DNA of 64,000 nucleotides from Saxidomus purpurata (Eukaryota > Mollusca > Bivalvia > Venerida > Veneridae): positions 22,990,414-23,054,413 of the forward strand of contig JAFMSR010000005.1 in assembly GCA_022818135.1 (NCBI GenBank), written 5' to 3'. The stretch's first letter is position 1. Every line of letters begins with the position of its first letter. Shown here piece by piece: positions 27,077-36,796 of the stretch. The position numbers and the translations under genes were made by a program. The notes beneath the pieces are model-generated. The model was given only the letters and a program-made list of their open reading frames with translations. It did no database searches and was not told the origin of the DNA.

Positions 27077-27475
27077 GTAGCCTGCAAATGATTAGAAGCA
27101 ATTACTTTATCTTAAAGAGAAGTCACTTTTAGTATAATCTAAGAGCTTATGCAGTTGTTAGCCTTGTTTTAAAATCAAATAAAACAGGTTAATAATTTTA
27201 CATGTCACACAAAAATGAACAAATGAAAATTGATTTGTTTAAAGTTAAACTGACATTTTTGCTTTTAAAGAAATATGATATGCATGTATTTTAAATTAAT
27301 TATAAGGAAAATTATTTTGCATATAAAGAAACCATTGTTTCTGTTTCACTGGAAAACCATTAGCCGCTACGAACAGCCAAACATATTTTCTATTTACGAA
27401 AACAAACAAACAAAAAACAGAAGAAATGTTGACTGTTATTTCAAAAACTATTCTATTTATACGGTCGATCCTCTG
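27077..27475. other. No gene recognised
   Basis: AT-rich sequence; the small open frame at its end continues into repeat-like text and is not supported as a gene. Confidence 0.35.
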
Positions 27476-27690
27476 TCGGTGGTCACCTGTTTTGTGAAGT
27501 CATCTGTCTTGATTGGCAGATTGAGACAGTTTTGACTGTACTGAAAACCCTGTTTCAAAGACCACCTCTGAATAAAGGTTATATTGTGATATAAGACCAG
27601 AGGGGACAAAAAATGTGTGCAATCTGTTTCGCTATAGGAGAAATACCTGTGAATAAATACCACCTGTCAACAAAGAACACAAGGTGGGGC
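27476..27690. repeat. Degenerate interspersed repeat
   Basis: Contains recurring ACCACCTGT/GTGGTCACCTG and TTTTGACTGTACTG wording, related to 12738-12893. Family unknown. Confidence 0.35.
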
Positions 27691-28727
27691 CTTGAATAAT
27701 TATACATGAAAATTCTACCATGTTGCAATGTTAAACGTATCTAAATATTACATTACATTATTCCTGACGTGATCAGACATAATATTAATTGTATATTTTT
27801 GAGAGCTTATTAATTATAAAGTTTGTAGTTTGCAGTTACATGTTATGGAAAAATTGAAAGATTGTACACCAAGTTTGTATTTTGGGTGGAGTTTTTTTTT
27901 TCGCTGAAAGAAATCCGTTATTGTATGATGTCATTTTGTAAGAGGGTTTTCAGCTTGAAGGAAATCCAAGTTCTAAATGCAGTTAAGAGGTTTTTGTTTT
28001 TTTCATGAAGTAGATCTTAAATAAAATTATCAGGAGTGTATGACTAATAGGATGTTCTTAGGAATTATTCAAACTCCTTAATGTTTGTACAGGATCATGA
28101 TAAGTACTATTGTGACACGTACTGTTTAAGTATTAGATTTAACCATAAAAATTAAGGAGTGTGGATTAAAAACTTTTTGCAAAAAAAGGCAACACTGTAT
28201 AAAAAGAGAAAAACTGTATTTATAACCCTCTGCAGTTTGTGTGACTTAATAACGTTGGAATAAAAACTTTTTTTTTAATGTAAAAAGGTAAAAGAAAGGT
28301 CAATCTGACCTGCAAATGATTCTTGCTTAGTATTTTATCAGTCTGCAATTTGTATAGACATTAGACAAGAAACAATTAAATTATTTTCCGTTTGTCTATC
28401 CTGTTTAACTCATTGTTATACTTGAACTCATCTACAAGGAGATTTATATTCTTCACATCGTTTCACATATTGAGTAATGTTTAATTTAGTATCAGAGATT
28501 TAAATAGACAAGATAATTTTGGATAAAATACCCTGAAGATTACATAAGATTATGACTGTGATAGTGTTAATGTAAATTAAAGGAACGGTGGATTATTTTT
28601 TCTAATTTTGATATACAAATATTATGTAACAACTGTTCAGGACTTTGTTTGATAAAATACCATTACAGGGTGTAAAAATCCAGCTTACTCAAGGTAAAAT
28701 TTACTTTATACAGAAACTGTGACTAGT
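27691..28727. other. No gene recognised
   Basis: AT-rich; nothing supported. Confidence 0.35.
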
Positions 28728-28795
28728 ACAATGACCAGTCTGATCATAATCTGCACTGTATGCTATTCAGTCAACAACTTTCTGCTGAATATTTA
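28728..28795. repeat. Fragment of the TGATCAT(A/G)ATCTGCACTG repeat family
   Basis: GACCAGTCTGATCATAATCT and the following GCTATTCAGTCA wording recur with variation at 51605-51765 and 54960-55090 (there partly inverted, with ATTATGATCAGCCTGCAGG and GCTATTCAGTAAATA). Confidence 0.5.
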
Positions 28796-28801
28796 ATTGT
28801 A

Positions 28802-28996
28802 CAGTATACTCTGTTTATAACAAACACCTTGGAACAATTTTAATTTGTTCCTTATATCCATAGTTTGTTAAATCCATATCACATTTTCATATAAAATAAT
28901 TAGAGAAAAAAATTCTAGTTGAGAAAATTTGTTCTTTATATCCAGATTTCACTTTATCTGGAGTCGTTATAATATAATATATTATGAGGTTTACTG
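28802..28996. mobile_element. 195-bp MITE-like element flanked by TA
   Basis: It begins CAGTATACTCTG and ends with the reverse complement of CAGTAAACCTCA. Both ends abut TA (28800-28801 and 28997-28998), and both then run into TATAAC wording. Size, TA flanks and imperfect inverted ends suggest a non-autonomous Tc1/mariner-type element. Non-coding. Confidence 0.5.
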
Positions 28997-29106
28997 TACT
29001 ACCAAAAGAAAGACTGACAAGTCAAATTATTGTAGAATTTAAGCAAGGTTGTCTCTCATTATAAAAAATTGTGTTTTTTCCCATTGTTTTTACAAAGCAG
29101 AAAATA

Positions 29107-29206
29107 TGTAACAAGAAATATGTTTTAAAAAGATAGACCGCATTGAGCATGATCCTTACCCGAGAGCCGTTTATTCCATTCCGCACCTACAGCCATATTC
29201 TACAAT
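29107..29206. repeat. Interspersed repeat fragment shared with 55567-55672
   Basis: AAGAAATATGTTTTAAAAAG, then CATTGAG, then TATTCCATTCCGCACCTACA align by eye with the 55567 segment. Family unknown. Confidence 0.5.
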
Positions 29207-29524
29207 TAATATACCTTAAGCACAAATTTTTTGTTGTAGCACATAAATTTACGCATTGGGTTCATATAAGTAGTTTCTAGCTGATGTCATTTGACTTACA
29301 CTGGTAGGGGGGTGTAAAAATTGCATATTTCCCGATCTGGTATGCAAGAAATAATTTGCAACCTAAAAATTTGTTCGGCGAGATCCGTCAGTTCGAGCAA
29401 TTCTGTCATGTCAACCGACATCATACAGTGAAATTTCTTTCTGACAGATTTAAGAATTTTGTAATCTTTGAATTGCTACAGAAGTAGTTAAGTAAAAGTT
29501 TGGTTGGATTTTAAACTTCTCTGA

Positions 29525-29766
29525 GTAGGAGGTTGGGGGGTCACTTGGTTCCCATAGACTTAATTATAGGGAAAACTTTAAAAACCTTTTCTTAAAACAC
29601 AGGGCCTGGTATTTGAAATGAAGCATTATGTAGTGGACCACTCCATAGATTGTCCAAATCAGGACCCAAGGTCAATTTTTACCCTTTCTGCAACACCATG
29701 GTTGACCTTGTATTATAGCCAGTGGTAGCCAGGTTAGTGATAAAGGGCCATCTTGGCCCTCTTGTT
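29525..29766 (+). mobile_element. 3' part of the AGGGCCAT-hairpin repeat family
   Basis: Internal wording (GGGGTCACTTGGTT, CCATAGACTTA, GGGAAAACTTTAAAAA, CTAGTGGACC-like) matches 44338-45553. The end is AGGGCCATCTTGGCCCT (29744-29760) followed by CTTGTTT, the family's 3' end. The 5' half is missing. Confidence 0.65.
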
Positions 29767-30179
29767 TGCAGTCAATCTCATAATGACATTATATAATCTA
29801 CTAATAAGTTACAAAAATTGTTATCATCAAGCATATGACAGTCCTAGTTGAGAGCAATCTGTACTTTTTAAAGCCAACGATCATGGTGAATGATTAGTGT
29901 GTAATTTAGGAAAATGCCATTTGAATACAACCGAGAAACACATACATTGCTATAGTATGCATAGTTGAATACTTTTGATAGATCATATTCATTTTCCAAC
30001 TCTGCATTGAGTATACTGCTGTTGGCTGGCTCTTCCAAAGATTAAGTAGAGTCTAAATCAAAAGAGGTTCTATAAAACTGTTTTAGAAAAACCCTTTACT
30101 GGTAGTGTATATCTTCAGTACACAATATATCTTTAAAAGAACAAAAAAAATACAGACGCCTCAGAGGAGAAAACCTGGA
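29767..30179. other. No gene recognised
   Basis: AT-rich spacer; nothing supported. Confidence 0.35.
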
Positions 30180-30295
30180 ATCAAAATATTTCAGTTCATT
30201 CACCGCGCTTTCATTCCTAACATTTCATTGGTAAAAAAGTAGGTCAAAATCCATCTTATAAAGCTAATACTGAAAAATTCAAATGAGTCTTTTGG
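30180..30295. repeat. Interspersed repeat fragment (CATTCACC...ATTGGT...GCTAATRCTGAAAAA family)
   Basis: Shares the order CATTCACC, CTTTCATT, ATTGGT, AAAAGTAGGTCAAAATCCA and GCTAATACTGAAAAA with 46381-46475 and 55775-55868. Confidence 0.5.
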
Positions 30296-33200
30296 CTGGC
30301 TGGCTTTAAAATGTGGATTATACCCAGTGGAAATGTCCATAGTGACCAGCCGAGTTTTGAAATAGATTTTCACATTGATTCTGTGTTGGCAGTTTCAATT
30401 CAGATGAATGAATATTCTGTAAACCATTTTCAAGAGCAAGTCATTCTAAATACCCCTTGAGGATAGGTGTATTGAAATATCTTGTACAAATTCCGCTACC
30501 TTAAATAGACAATACTACATAATGGTGAAATAATTAATTATACAAAACAGAACATGAAACTGACATGTTTTGCAGCTTTACAAAACAGGGTATGTTGATG
30601 TGCTGGTTACAAATTTAATGCTGATTCATGGCTTTATCTTATGTTTTCGATAATTTATGAAATATAACTGTAGATTATTTTCTGATAAACACCCTGTTCA
30701 CTGCGAAATTGCTGATATTGATGTCATGTCATGATAATTTCACTTGTGAACACCAATTGTAGTTATTTTACTGGTGGCTGCACCACTGGGAAAATATCAC
30801 TTTTGATACCCACGTCTTGGTGAAACTATAATGTAATATTGCACAGATACATGTACCAACAATTATCTTCTATGTAAATTATATAATCATATGCAAGTTA
30901 TTTTCCGTTGCTTATAAGCAGCAAATGTTTTATTTATGACGGTGAATTACAAATCAAATGAAGGCAAAGAATATAAATTTTGTTAATTTTTTTAATGTAG
31001 CAATTATAGAAAGATTGCAGTTACATTTAAATACATAAAAGGAGCAAGAAATGTCTCACAAAGATTTAAATACACAAAAGAAACAAGAATTGAGCAAGAG
31101 TTAAGTCATACAAAGATTTAAGTACACAAATTTTGGACTTACAAAAGTGTTTTAAATACAAACAGAAATGAAGAACAACAGTTACTATAAATACATTGTA
31201 GACGACTTGAACTTTTTTAATGATTATTGGACAACTTCATGATAATGACGCAGCTTAATTGCTCTTGGCTTTCACCTGTTTACTTAATGTACAGACATTG
31301 CAATTATCAGTCTTTAATTGATTGAATTTCAGTAAACACAGTATTCTCAAATTTGCACTCTGGATGTTCATTATGTTCTGCTGGATTAATTGGCACAGAA
31401 ATCAGGTGTAAAAACTTCATGCCTGAATGTAAATTAAGCAGAAGACAAACTTGCAGCTTTGTACATATATCGGCAACCACATGATCAGCAGAACTAACAT
31501 TATGGGTCATTTTTTAGGGATAATCAATTACAAAATTGTCCAAAATGAGCTATTAATTACCCACATGGTATATGTAACACAGCCAGTTAGATTATACTGT
31601 CATGTGTAATGAACGACAGGATTTCATGACATGATCAAGTTGCTTAACATCATTTCTTACTATACATACCATAAAAGCTTTAGTAGAAGACCCTGGGGGG
31701 ACCTAATATTTTCCAAAATGTCACATTGATTTAGTTAGGTTTTCTCGTAAATGTGAAAACCCTCAGTTTTATGACCAAGATGCTCAAGGATTTCGTTGGT
31801 GCAAAAAGTGTATTTTATGAAAAGAAAAAATCCTGAAAGTAAAGATAATTTGTATCAATAGAAATAGGAGGTGGAATCAGTCAGGGAGCCGGGTTTCTGT
31901 TGATAACTGAGTTCCATTATGGTCGATTATAAGTATACTTGTTTATGAAAGCTAGATTTTTGGTTCATCTTAGTTCATTTTCTGACATTTCTGTATAAAA
32001 GATCAGTTCGAGTTAAAATTGTTGTTATTTCTATTCAGAATCTTAACTATGAATTGTAAGAATTCAGCACTTTTACCTGTGTGCAGCAGGCACCTGCAAT
32101 AAGTACTTGATTGCTTAAAGCAGCCTGCCTTGTTACCTTTACAGCCTTAGAACAGCCAGCTTTAAGGTAAATATACCTGTATTCATGCCACCTGCTTCAT
32201 GTGACCACTTGTCAAGTCACCTCAACTTTATTTGTTAATTACCTCCCCGGAAATCAAACTTAAAAAGCCCAAGTTTCATTTTTAATTTTCTGGGATAGAA
32301 TAATTAACCATGTTTGAAACACTAAAAAAAAATGTTGATGTATGCATTTCTTTCATATTCATGGCTTTTCTTCTTGAAAAAGTGTTCAGAGATAGCATAC
32401 CTTATTTTTCGCAATATCATTAAAAAAAATGCTGCTCTAATTTATAACATGTATTTCATTAGCAACATTTTTGTATAAATAAAGGTCAATATCTTTGTTG
32501 GTAACTAAAACATTATGAGTAATAATTATTGTTACTTTTAGTGATCCTTGGGCTTTAAACAGTTGAACAATATAGCTAGATCAGTTGATTTCTTTATATG
32601 AAAGCGAAACAAAACCAATTTATTGGACTTTAATCTGAAAATATTTGATAATGGATGAAATATGAAGTCTTTGTAAAAGTGTCAGTTTTGATCACTGGCT
32701 TTGTGACAATATGTTTCAAAGATGGCACTCTAGTTGAATAGAACTTTTTTAGGCATTATTGAATTTTGTTTAATAACGCTTTTATACTGTTGCTTTCTAA
32801 AGTGCTTCTGAAGTGTGTTTTGAAAACCGCGGATTAAAGTGTCTTGCAAATGAAGTGTTTGTTTTGGACTTTAAGCTATAAAAGGTGTCATCTGTATGCC
32901 AGGATGTCACAATGGATTATTGTTCATTAATATTAAACAAGTTAAATTACTTTCTTATAAATGCACTGAATAGCTTTTTCTGTCCTAAATTATCCTCGCA
33001 AGTTTATATTTCAGGTAGGGTGTAACCATTTTACTCTTCCTGTATAAAAATTAGCATTGTTATTTTGCTGCATGCATGCTAATTAACTGAGCCGCGCTTT
33101 GTGAGATCTTACATCATGCGTGACCTTTACAAGTACAGTACACACCTTTTCTATCTCTGTATTTCCTACTGTTTAATTCAGATGCTCAATAGGATGAGCC

Positions 33201-34075
33201 TAGCTGTGTGAAAAGAACATTTTTTACACTTCTTACGCAGTTTGCATCTGAATCAGGTTTTCATAGAAATGCCAGCATAATGGCCAAAAAAATACATTTC
33301 ACTTATAAAAATGTAGGCTCAGAATTGAACTTCTTTTGAACATTGTAATAATATTGAAAACGCTTTAATTAATTATTTAATTTTTTTTTTTTTACAGAAC
33401 TTGATTTTATTTCCCCAGCTTGTAAAAAAGAAAATTATCACACAAAAATACCACACTTAAGATACTGGTAAAAAAAAAACCTAAAAAAAACAGGATCCCT
33501 GCAAACAGGATGCTGGAGGACACTCCTGAAGGTTTCTCTGAAAAAAGGTTATACCAACTTCATCCTAAAATATCATCTTGTCATTGAGTTTTTATTATCA
33601 GTAACTTGAAAACACTTGACCAAAACTTCATTGTAATTTTCATGTATTTTCACATTAATTTAATCACACAAAAAGCTTTTGTGGCTATTATTTAGTGTTA
33701 ATGTTACAAATAATAACTCCTTTACAGGCAATCAATTCTACTGGCTAGTGTAAATTTGATTTTCATGATGCTTTAAAAATATAATTCTGCCAGCCAGTGT
33801 GGGACACTGAAGTGATTCTCATGTGGTGTTAGAATTACAGATATGCCAGCAAATCAGACAACAACCCAAGTAATTCTCATGATGTGTTCAAAATATAGAA
33901 CTGCTAACATCCTACTTTTAATTGACTTTTAAGTTGCCACCAACAAAGAAGTGTGAAAATTATTTTAAGAAATGCCATGGTCCTTGAGTTGTACCAGAAT
34001 GACAAATTCTGCAGTTCATGCGGATCGAGATCATGTCAGTAACGACTAGTTTCGAATGCACCTACCATGCTGTAC
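30296..34075. other. No gene recognised; one short degenerate tandem repeat
   Basis: Mostly plain AT-rich DNA. At about 31024-31135 three diverged units of about 45-50 bp share ATTTAAATACACAAAAG(A)AACAAGAA wording. T and A homopolymers lie near 33379 and 33470. Confidence 0.4.
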
Positions 34076-34082
34076 AGTGAAG

Positions 34083-35085
34083 CAAGGTCTTTCAAATAGT
34101 ATGGTCCGGAAACGCCCTCTATAAATGTCTTATCGTACTGATAATCTTGTCTCGCCTGGAAGCGTTTATCACGCCGTGCATTTATCACGCCGAGCGAGTA
34201 AACTGGTATTTGTCCGATAGTTGTATGCAAAACTGCCCGTCATTGTGTCATTTAAATACCACATTTAATTTAAAAAATGGTATAATTGGAAAGCTGATGA
34301 AATTTTCTGTAAAACTGTGAAATTAAAACCTCTATATATAATTAACTTTTATCTTTAACGCGAGTTAAACACGGTCCATGCTATTCCGTCTTGGGATGGT
34401 AATTTGACTCGCGATACTGGTCTTACAAAACTGTACGTTATTATGTTATAAAATAAAAAAACGAAAATCTAATTCATATCCGTTCAAAAATAACTCTTAA
34501 TTTACATTTTAATTAGCAATTTTCCATCATTTGACCCTAAATATATAGTGAAAACCTGTGCACAAAATATCACCGTATCGCGAAAAAAAATCACCATTGA
34601 CGCCATTTTTAGATTTTGAACGGATCTAACCGTCCCAGAAAATTAAATTACGGGTGAAATACGAAAATCTAAGACATAACAGACGCACATTAGACTTAAA
34701 TCTATGAGAAAAAGATGTTACATCAATCCCATGAACACCATGCAAGTAGGAAAGAAGCGCTAAAATTAGGTCGGTTTTCGGCTTTTGGTCATTTGTGAAA
34801 AAACCCGTTGGTATGAGGTCAACTTTCCAATGCGTAAATCCACCTAAAACGAAACATCGGTAAAATATAATATTATGTAATGATAAGGGAATGCATATAT
34901 TGTATTAAGGATCACTTTGTTGGTCAAATTGATTGGTAAAATATCGAGATATACGTAGATATAAAGTATCAACAATTTCTTTCTTTTTCCAAAATGGCGG
35001 GTACCCGGATGTTTGTCACGTGATCCGAGGCAAGTTATTTATCGTATTACTCTCGTTTCCGGACCATACTTTTTGAAAGACCTTG
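34083..35085. mobile_element. 1003-bp non-autonomous DNA transposon with 32-bp terminal inverted repeats
   Basis: The first 32 bp (34083-34114, beginning CAAGGTCTTTCAAATAG) and the reverse complement of the last 32 (35054-35085) differ at one position. The 7 bp AGTGAAG are duplicated at 34076-34082 and 35086-35092, marking the insertion target. The interior has no long frame, so it needs a transposase in trans. The near-perfect ends and the CpG-containing interior suggest a fairly recent insertion. The superfamily is uncertain: 7-8 bp duplications occur in hAT and P types. It ends about 570 bp before the HS3ST paralogue 1 coding exon. Confidence 0.85.
34991..35022. promoter_or_regulatory. YY1-like site and CACGTG E-box inside the transposon end
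   Basis: AAAATGGCGG at 34991-35000 fits the YY1 consensus, and CACGTG lies at 35017-35022. Both lie in the transposon upstream of the HS3ST paralogue 1 coding exon. Function is not shown. Confidence 0.35.
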
Positions 35086-35092
35086 AGTGAAG

Positions 35093-35655
35093 TCACTCAA
35101 ATAACACTATATATTCATTAGGAGGAAGATGAAAGAACAGATAGATCTTGCTGTCGGCTACCTATTTATTCTGTCATTGCATAGTGTAATAAAACAAAAG
35201 AATACCTACTTGCTTACAGACTTAGGTTCATTATGCAAGCGTTAAATTGACGATGACAGTTCTTGAAATGTCAGTATGGTATATTTATGTTTAAATTTCA
35301 GGAGATTATATCATAATCTTGCCTGCGACTTTGACACACCCCAGTTTACATTACAGCTAAAATTTAAACCTTTCACCAATCTGACTTTAGTATTATGATC
35401 TTCCTACCTCCATGTTGGTAAATGATTTCCCTGGAAAATGTGCAATTATAGTCCTGAATTCCCAGTGTGTAGAAGTCTAACTGTGTGAGAGAAATATTGC
35501 TTCCAGCTTATGGATTCCTCCTGTTTTTATGCTTTGAAGGGAACTGACTGGTGGTAGCAGTATAATAATAGAGACCTGATTTATGTTAAATATCATACTA
35601 CGGGGACATATTTAGCTGCACACTTAATCTAATGTCTACAATATAATCTATTTTC
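35093..35655. other. Spacer, probably intron end, before HS3ST paralogue 1
   Basis: No frame or element. It runs from the transposon to the acceptor AG at 35656-35657 and is inferred to be intronic. Confidence 0.35.
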
Positions 35656-35657
35656 AG
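35656..35657 (+). other. Probable 3' splice acceptor of HS3ST paralogue 1
   Basis: CTATTTTCAG ends at 35657, 71 bp before the start codon. The sequence before it is T-rich. HS3ST1-type genes usually have the whole coding region in the last exon with non-coding exons upstream, so this is the likely start of the coding exon (35658). No matching donor could be identified. Confidence 0.5.
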
Positions 35658-35685
35658 AATTTTCAAAGTCAAGAGAGCTGAAAAG

Positions 35686-35727
35686 ATGTTACTGACGACA
35701 GTGGTTAATCCAAGTCTTGACAGCTAG
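35686..35727 (+). promoter_or_regulatory. Upstream ORF (13 codons) in the leader of HS3ST paralogue 1
   Basis: ATG at 35686 (A at -3) opens a 13-codon frame ending with TAG at 35725-35727. One base later the main ATG begins at 35729. The frame differs from the main one. Such a close stop/start arrangement would favour termination-reinitiation control, if the exon does start at 35658. Confidence 0.5.
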
Positions 35728-35728
35728 G

Positions 35729-36796
35729 ATGGACCTTCTCAAGTCATTGAGTATGTCATTGTCATTCAAGTTGCCATGGTTACCTGCACGCACTAAGATG
35801 GGATGGCCTAGAAGGGGTCAGATACATATTTGGATCATCTCCACATCATTCCTGCTGTTCTTGTGTGTGACCTTGACCTTTAATGGTCATGTTTGGAAAA
35901 TGCTTGATTCTAACCTGCGTCTGGATGACTATGATGATTCAAATGAAGGATATGGATTAAGAAAGCTTCTAGAGGACCCAGAAGCAAGAATTGAAAGACT
36001 GAGGCAAGAGGGCTTAGAGAAGAGGCTTCCACAGTGTATTATTATAGGCGTGAGAAAGTGTGGTACAAGAGCTTTACTAGAATTCCTTGATCTCCATCCA
36101 AATATAAAAATAGCAGATATGGAAATGCACTTTTTTAATAAAGATGAAAACTATGATAATGGATATGAATGGTATAGGAAATACATGCCATTCTCTCTGT
36201 CAAATGATATCACCATAGAGAAAACTCCGAGATATTTTATTTCTGAAAGTGCACCAGAGCGGATTTTTAGATTCAACAGCTCCACAAAACTGATCGTATT
36301 ATTCAGACATCCTACCACTCGGGTAATATCAGACTATTCCCAAGTTTACGAGAATAAACTGGAGCGGAATAAGTCCTTCGAACCTTTCGAAAAAATTGTG
36401 ATTGACAAGCGAACAGGAAGAGTAAATACAGGATATAAAGCTGTTAGAATAAGCATGTATTATTATCATTTGACACAGTGGTTGTTGTATTTCCGTAAAC
36501 ACCAGATTCATATCGTGAACGGGGATAATTTGATAGTGAATCCTTTAGAGGAAATTAAAAAAGTTGAAACATTCTTGGGATTGGATCATTTGATAACCGA
36601 ACAAAATGTGTACTTTAATGAGACACGTGGGTTTTACTGTATGAAATCAGGGAATAATCAACATTGTCTTGGTGCTCAGAAAGGAAGAAAACATCCTGAT
36701 ATTGACCCGTTGGTCAAAAGGAAATTGAATAATTTCTATCGTCCCTACAATCGGAAACTATTTGCCATGATTGGTCAAGAATTTGATTGGGATTAA
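35729..36796 (+). CDS. HS3ST-like: Heparan sulfate glucosamine 3-O-sulfotransferase (HS3ST1/5-like), paralogue 1
   Basis: This 355-residue protein should transfer sulfate from PAPS to the 3-OH of glucosamine in heparan sulfate, in the Golgi. It has a short basic cytosolic tail, one membrane segment at about residues 32-51 (type II anchor), a stem, and a sulfotransferase domain from about residue 100 to the end. Visible landmarks are the 5'-phosphosulfate loop IIIGVRKCGTRAL (104-116), the E132-M-H134-F-F motif with the presumed catalytic Glu, EKTP (164-167), the 3'-phosphate motif with R193 and S201-D-Y, and paired C304/C313 followed by KGRKHP (318-323). N-glycosylation sequons lie at N183, N214 and N297. 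The order DENYxxGxEWYRKxMPF is closest to HS3ST5. ATG at 35729 has A at -3 and G at +4; an in-frame TGA lies at 35693, so this start is preferred to TTG at 35717. Oddities are Cys111 in place of the usual Gly, RHP where RDP/REP is usual, and Asn137 for the usual Asp. The reading frame is intact and uninterrupted. AATAAA occurs 26 bp after the stop, but the true poly(A) site is unknown. Confidence 0.96.
   Translation: MDLLKSLSMSLSFKLPWLPARTKMGWPRRGQIHIWIISTSFLLFLCVTLTFNGHVWKMLDSNLRLDDYDDSNEGYGLRKLLEDPEARIERLRQEGLEKRLPQCIIIGVRKCGTRALLEFLDLHPNIKIADMEMHFFNKDENYDNGYEWYRKYMPFSLSNDITIEKTPRYFISESAPERIFRFNSSTKLIVLFRHPTTRVISDYSQVYENKLERNKSFEPFEKIVIDKRTGRVNTGYKAVRISMYYYHLTQWLLYFRKHQIHIVNGDNLIVNPLEEIKKVETFLGLDHLITEQNVYFNETRGFYCMKSGNNQHCLGAQKGRKHPDIDPLVKRKLNNFYRPYNRKLFAMIGQEFDWD

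Noticed and set aside
35717..35728. TTG start giving a 359-residue HS3ST
   Set aside because: Animal genes start at ATG; ATG at 35729 has a strong context and lies four codons later.
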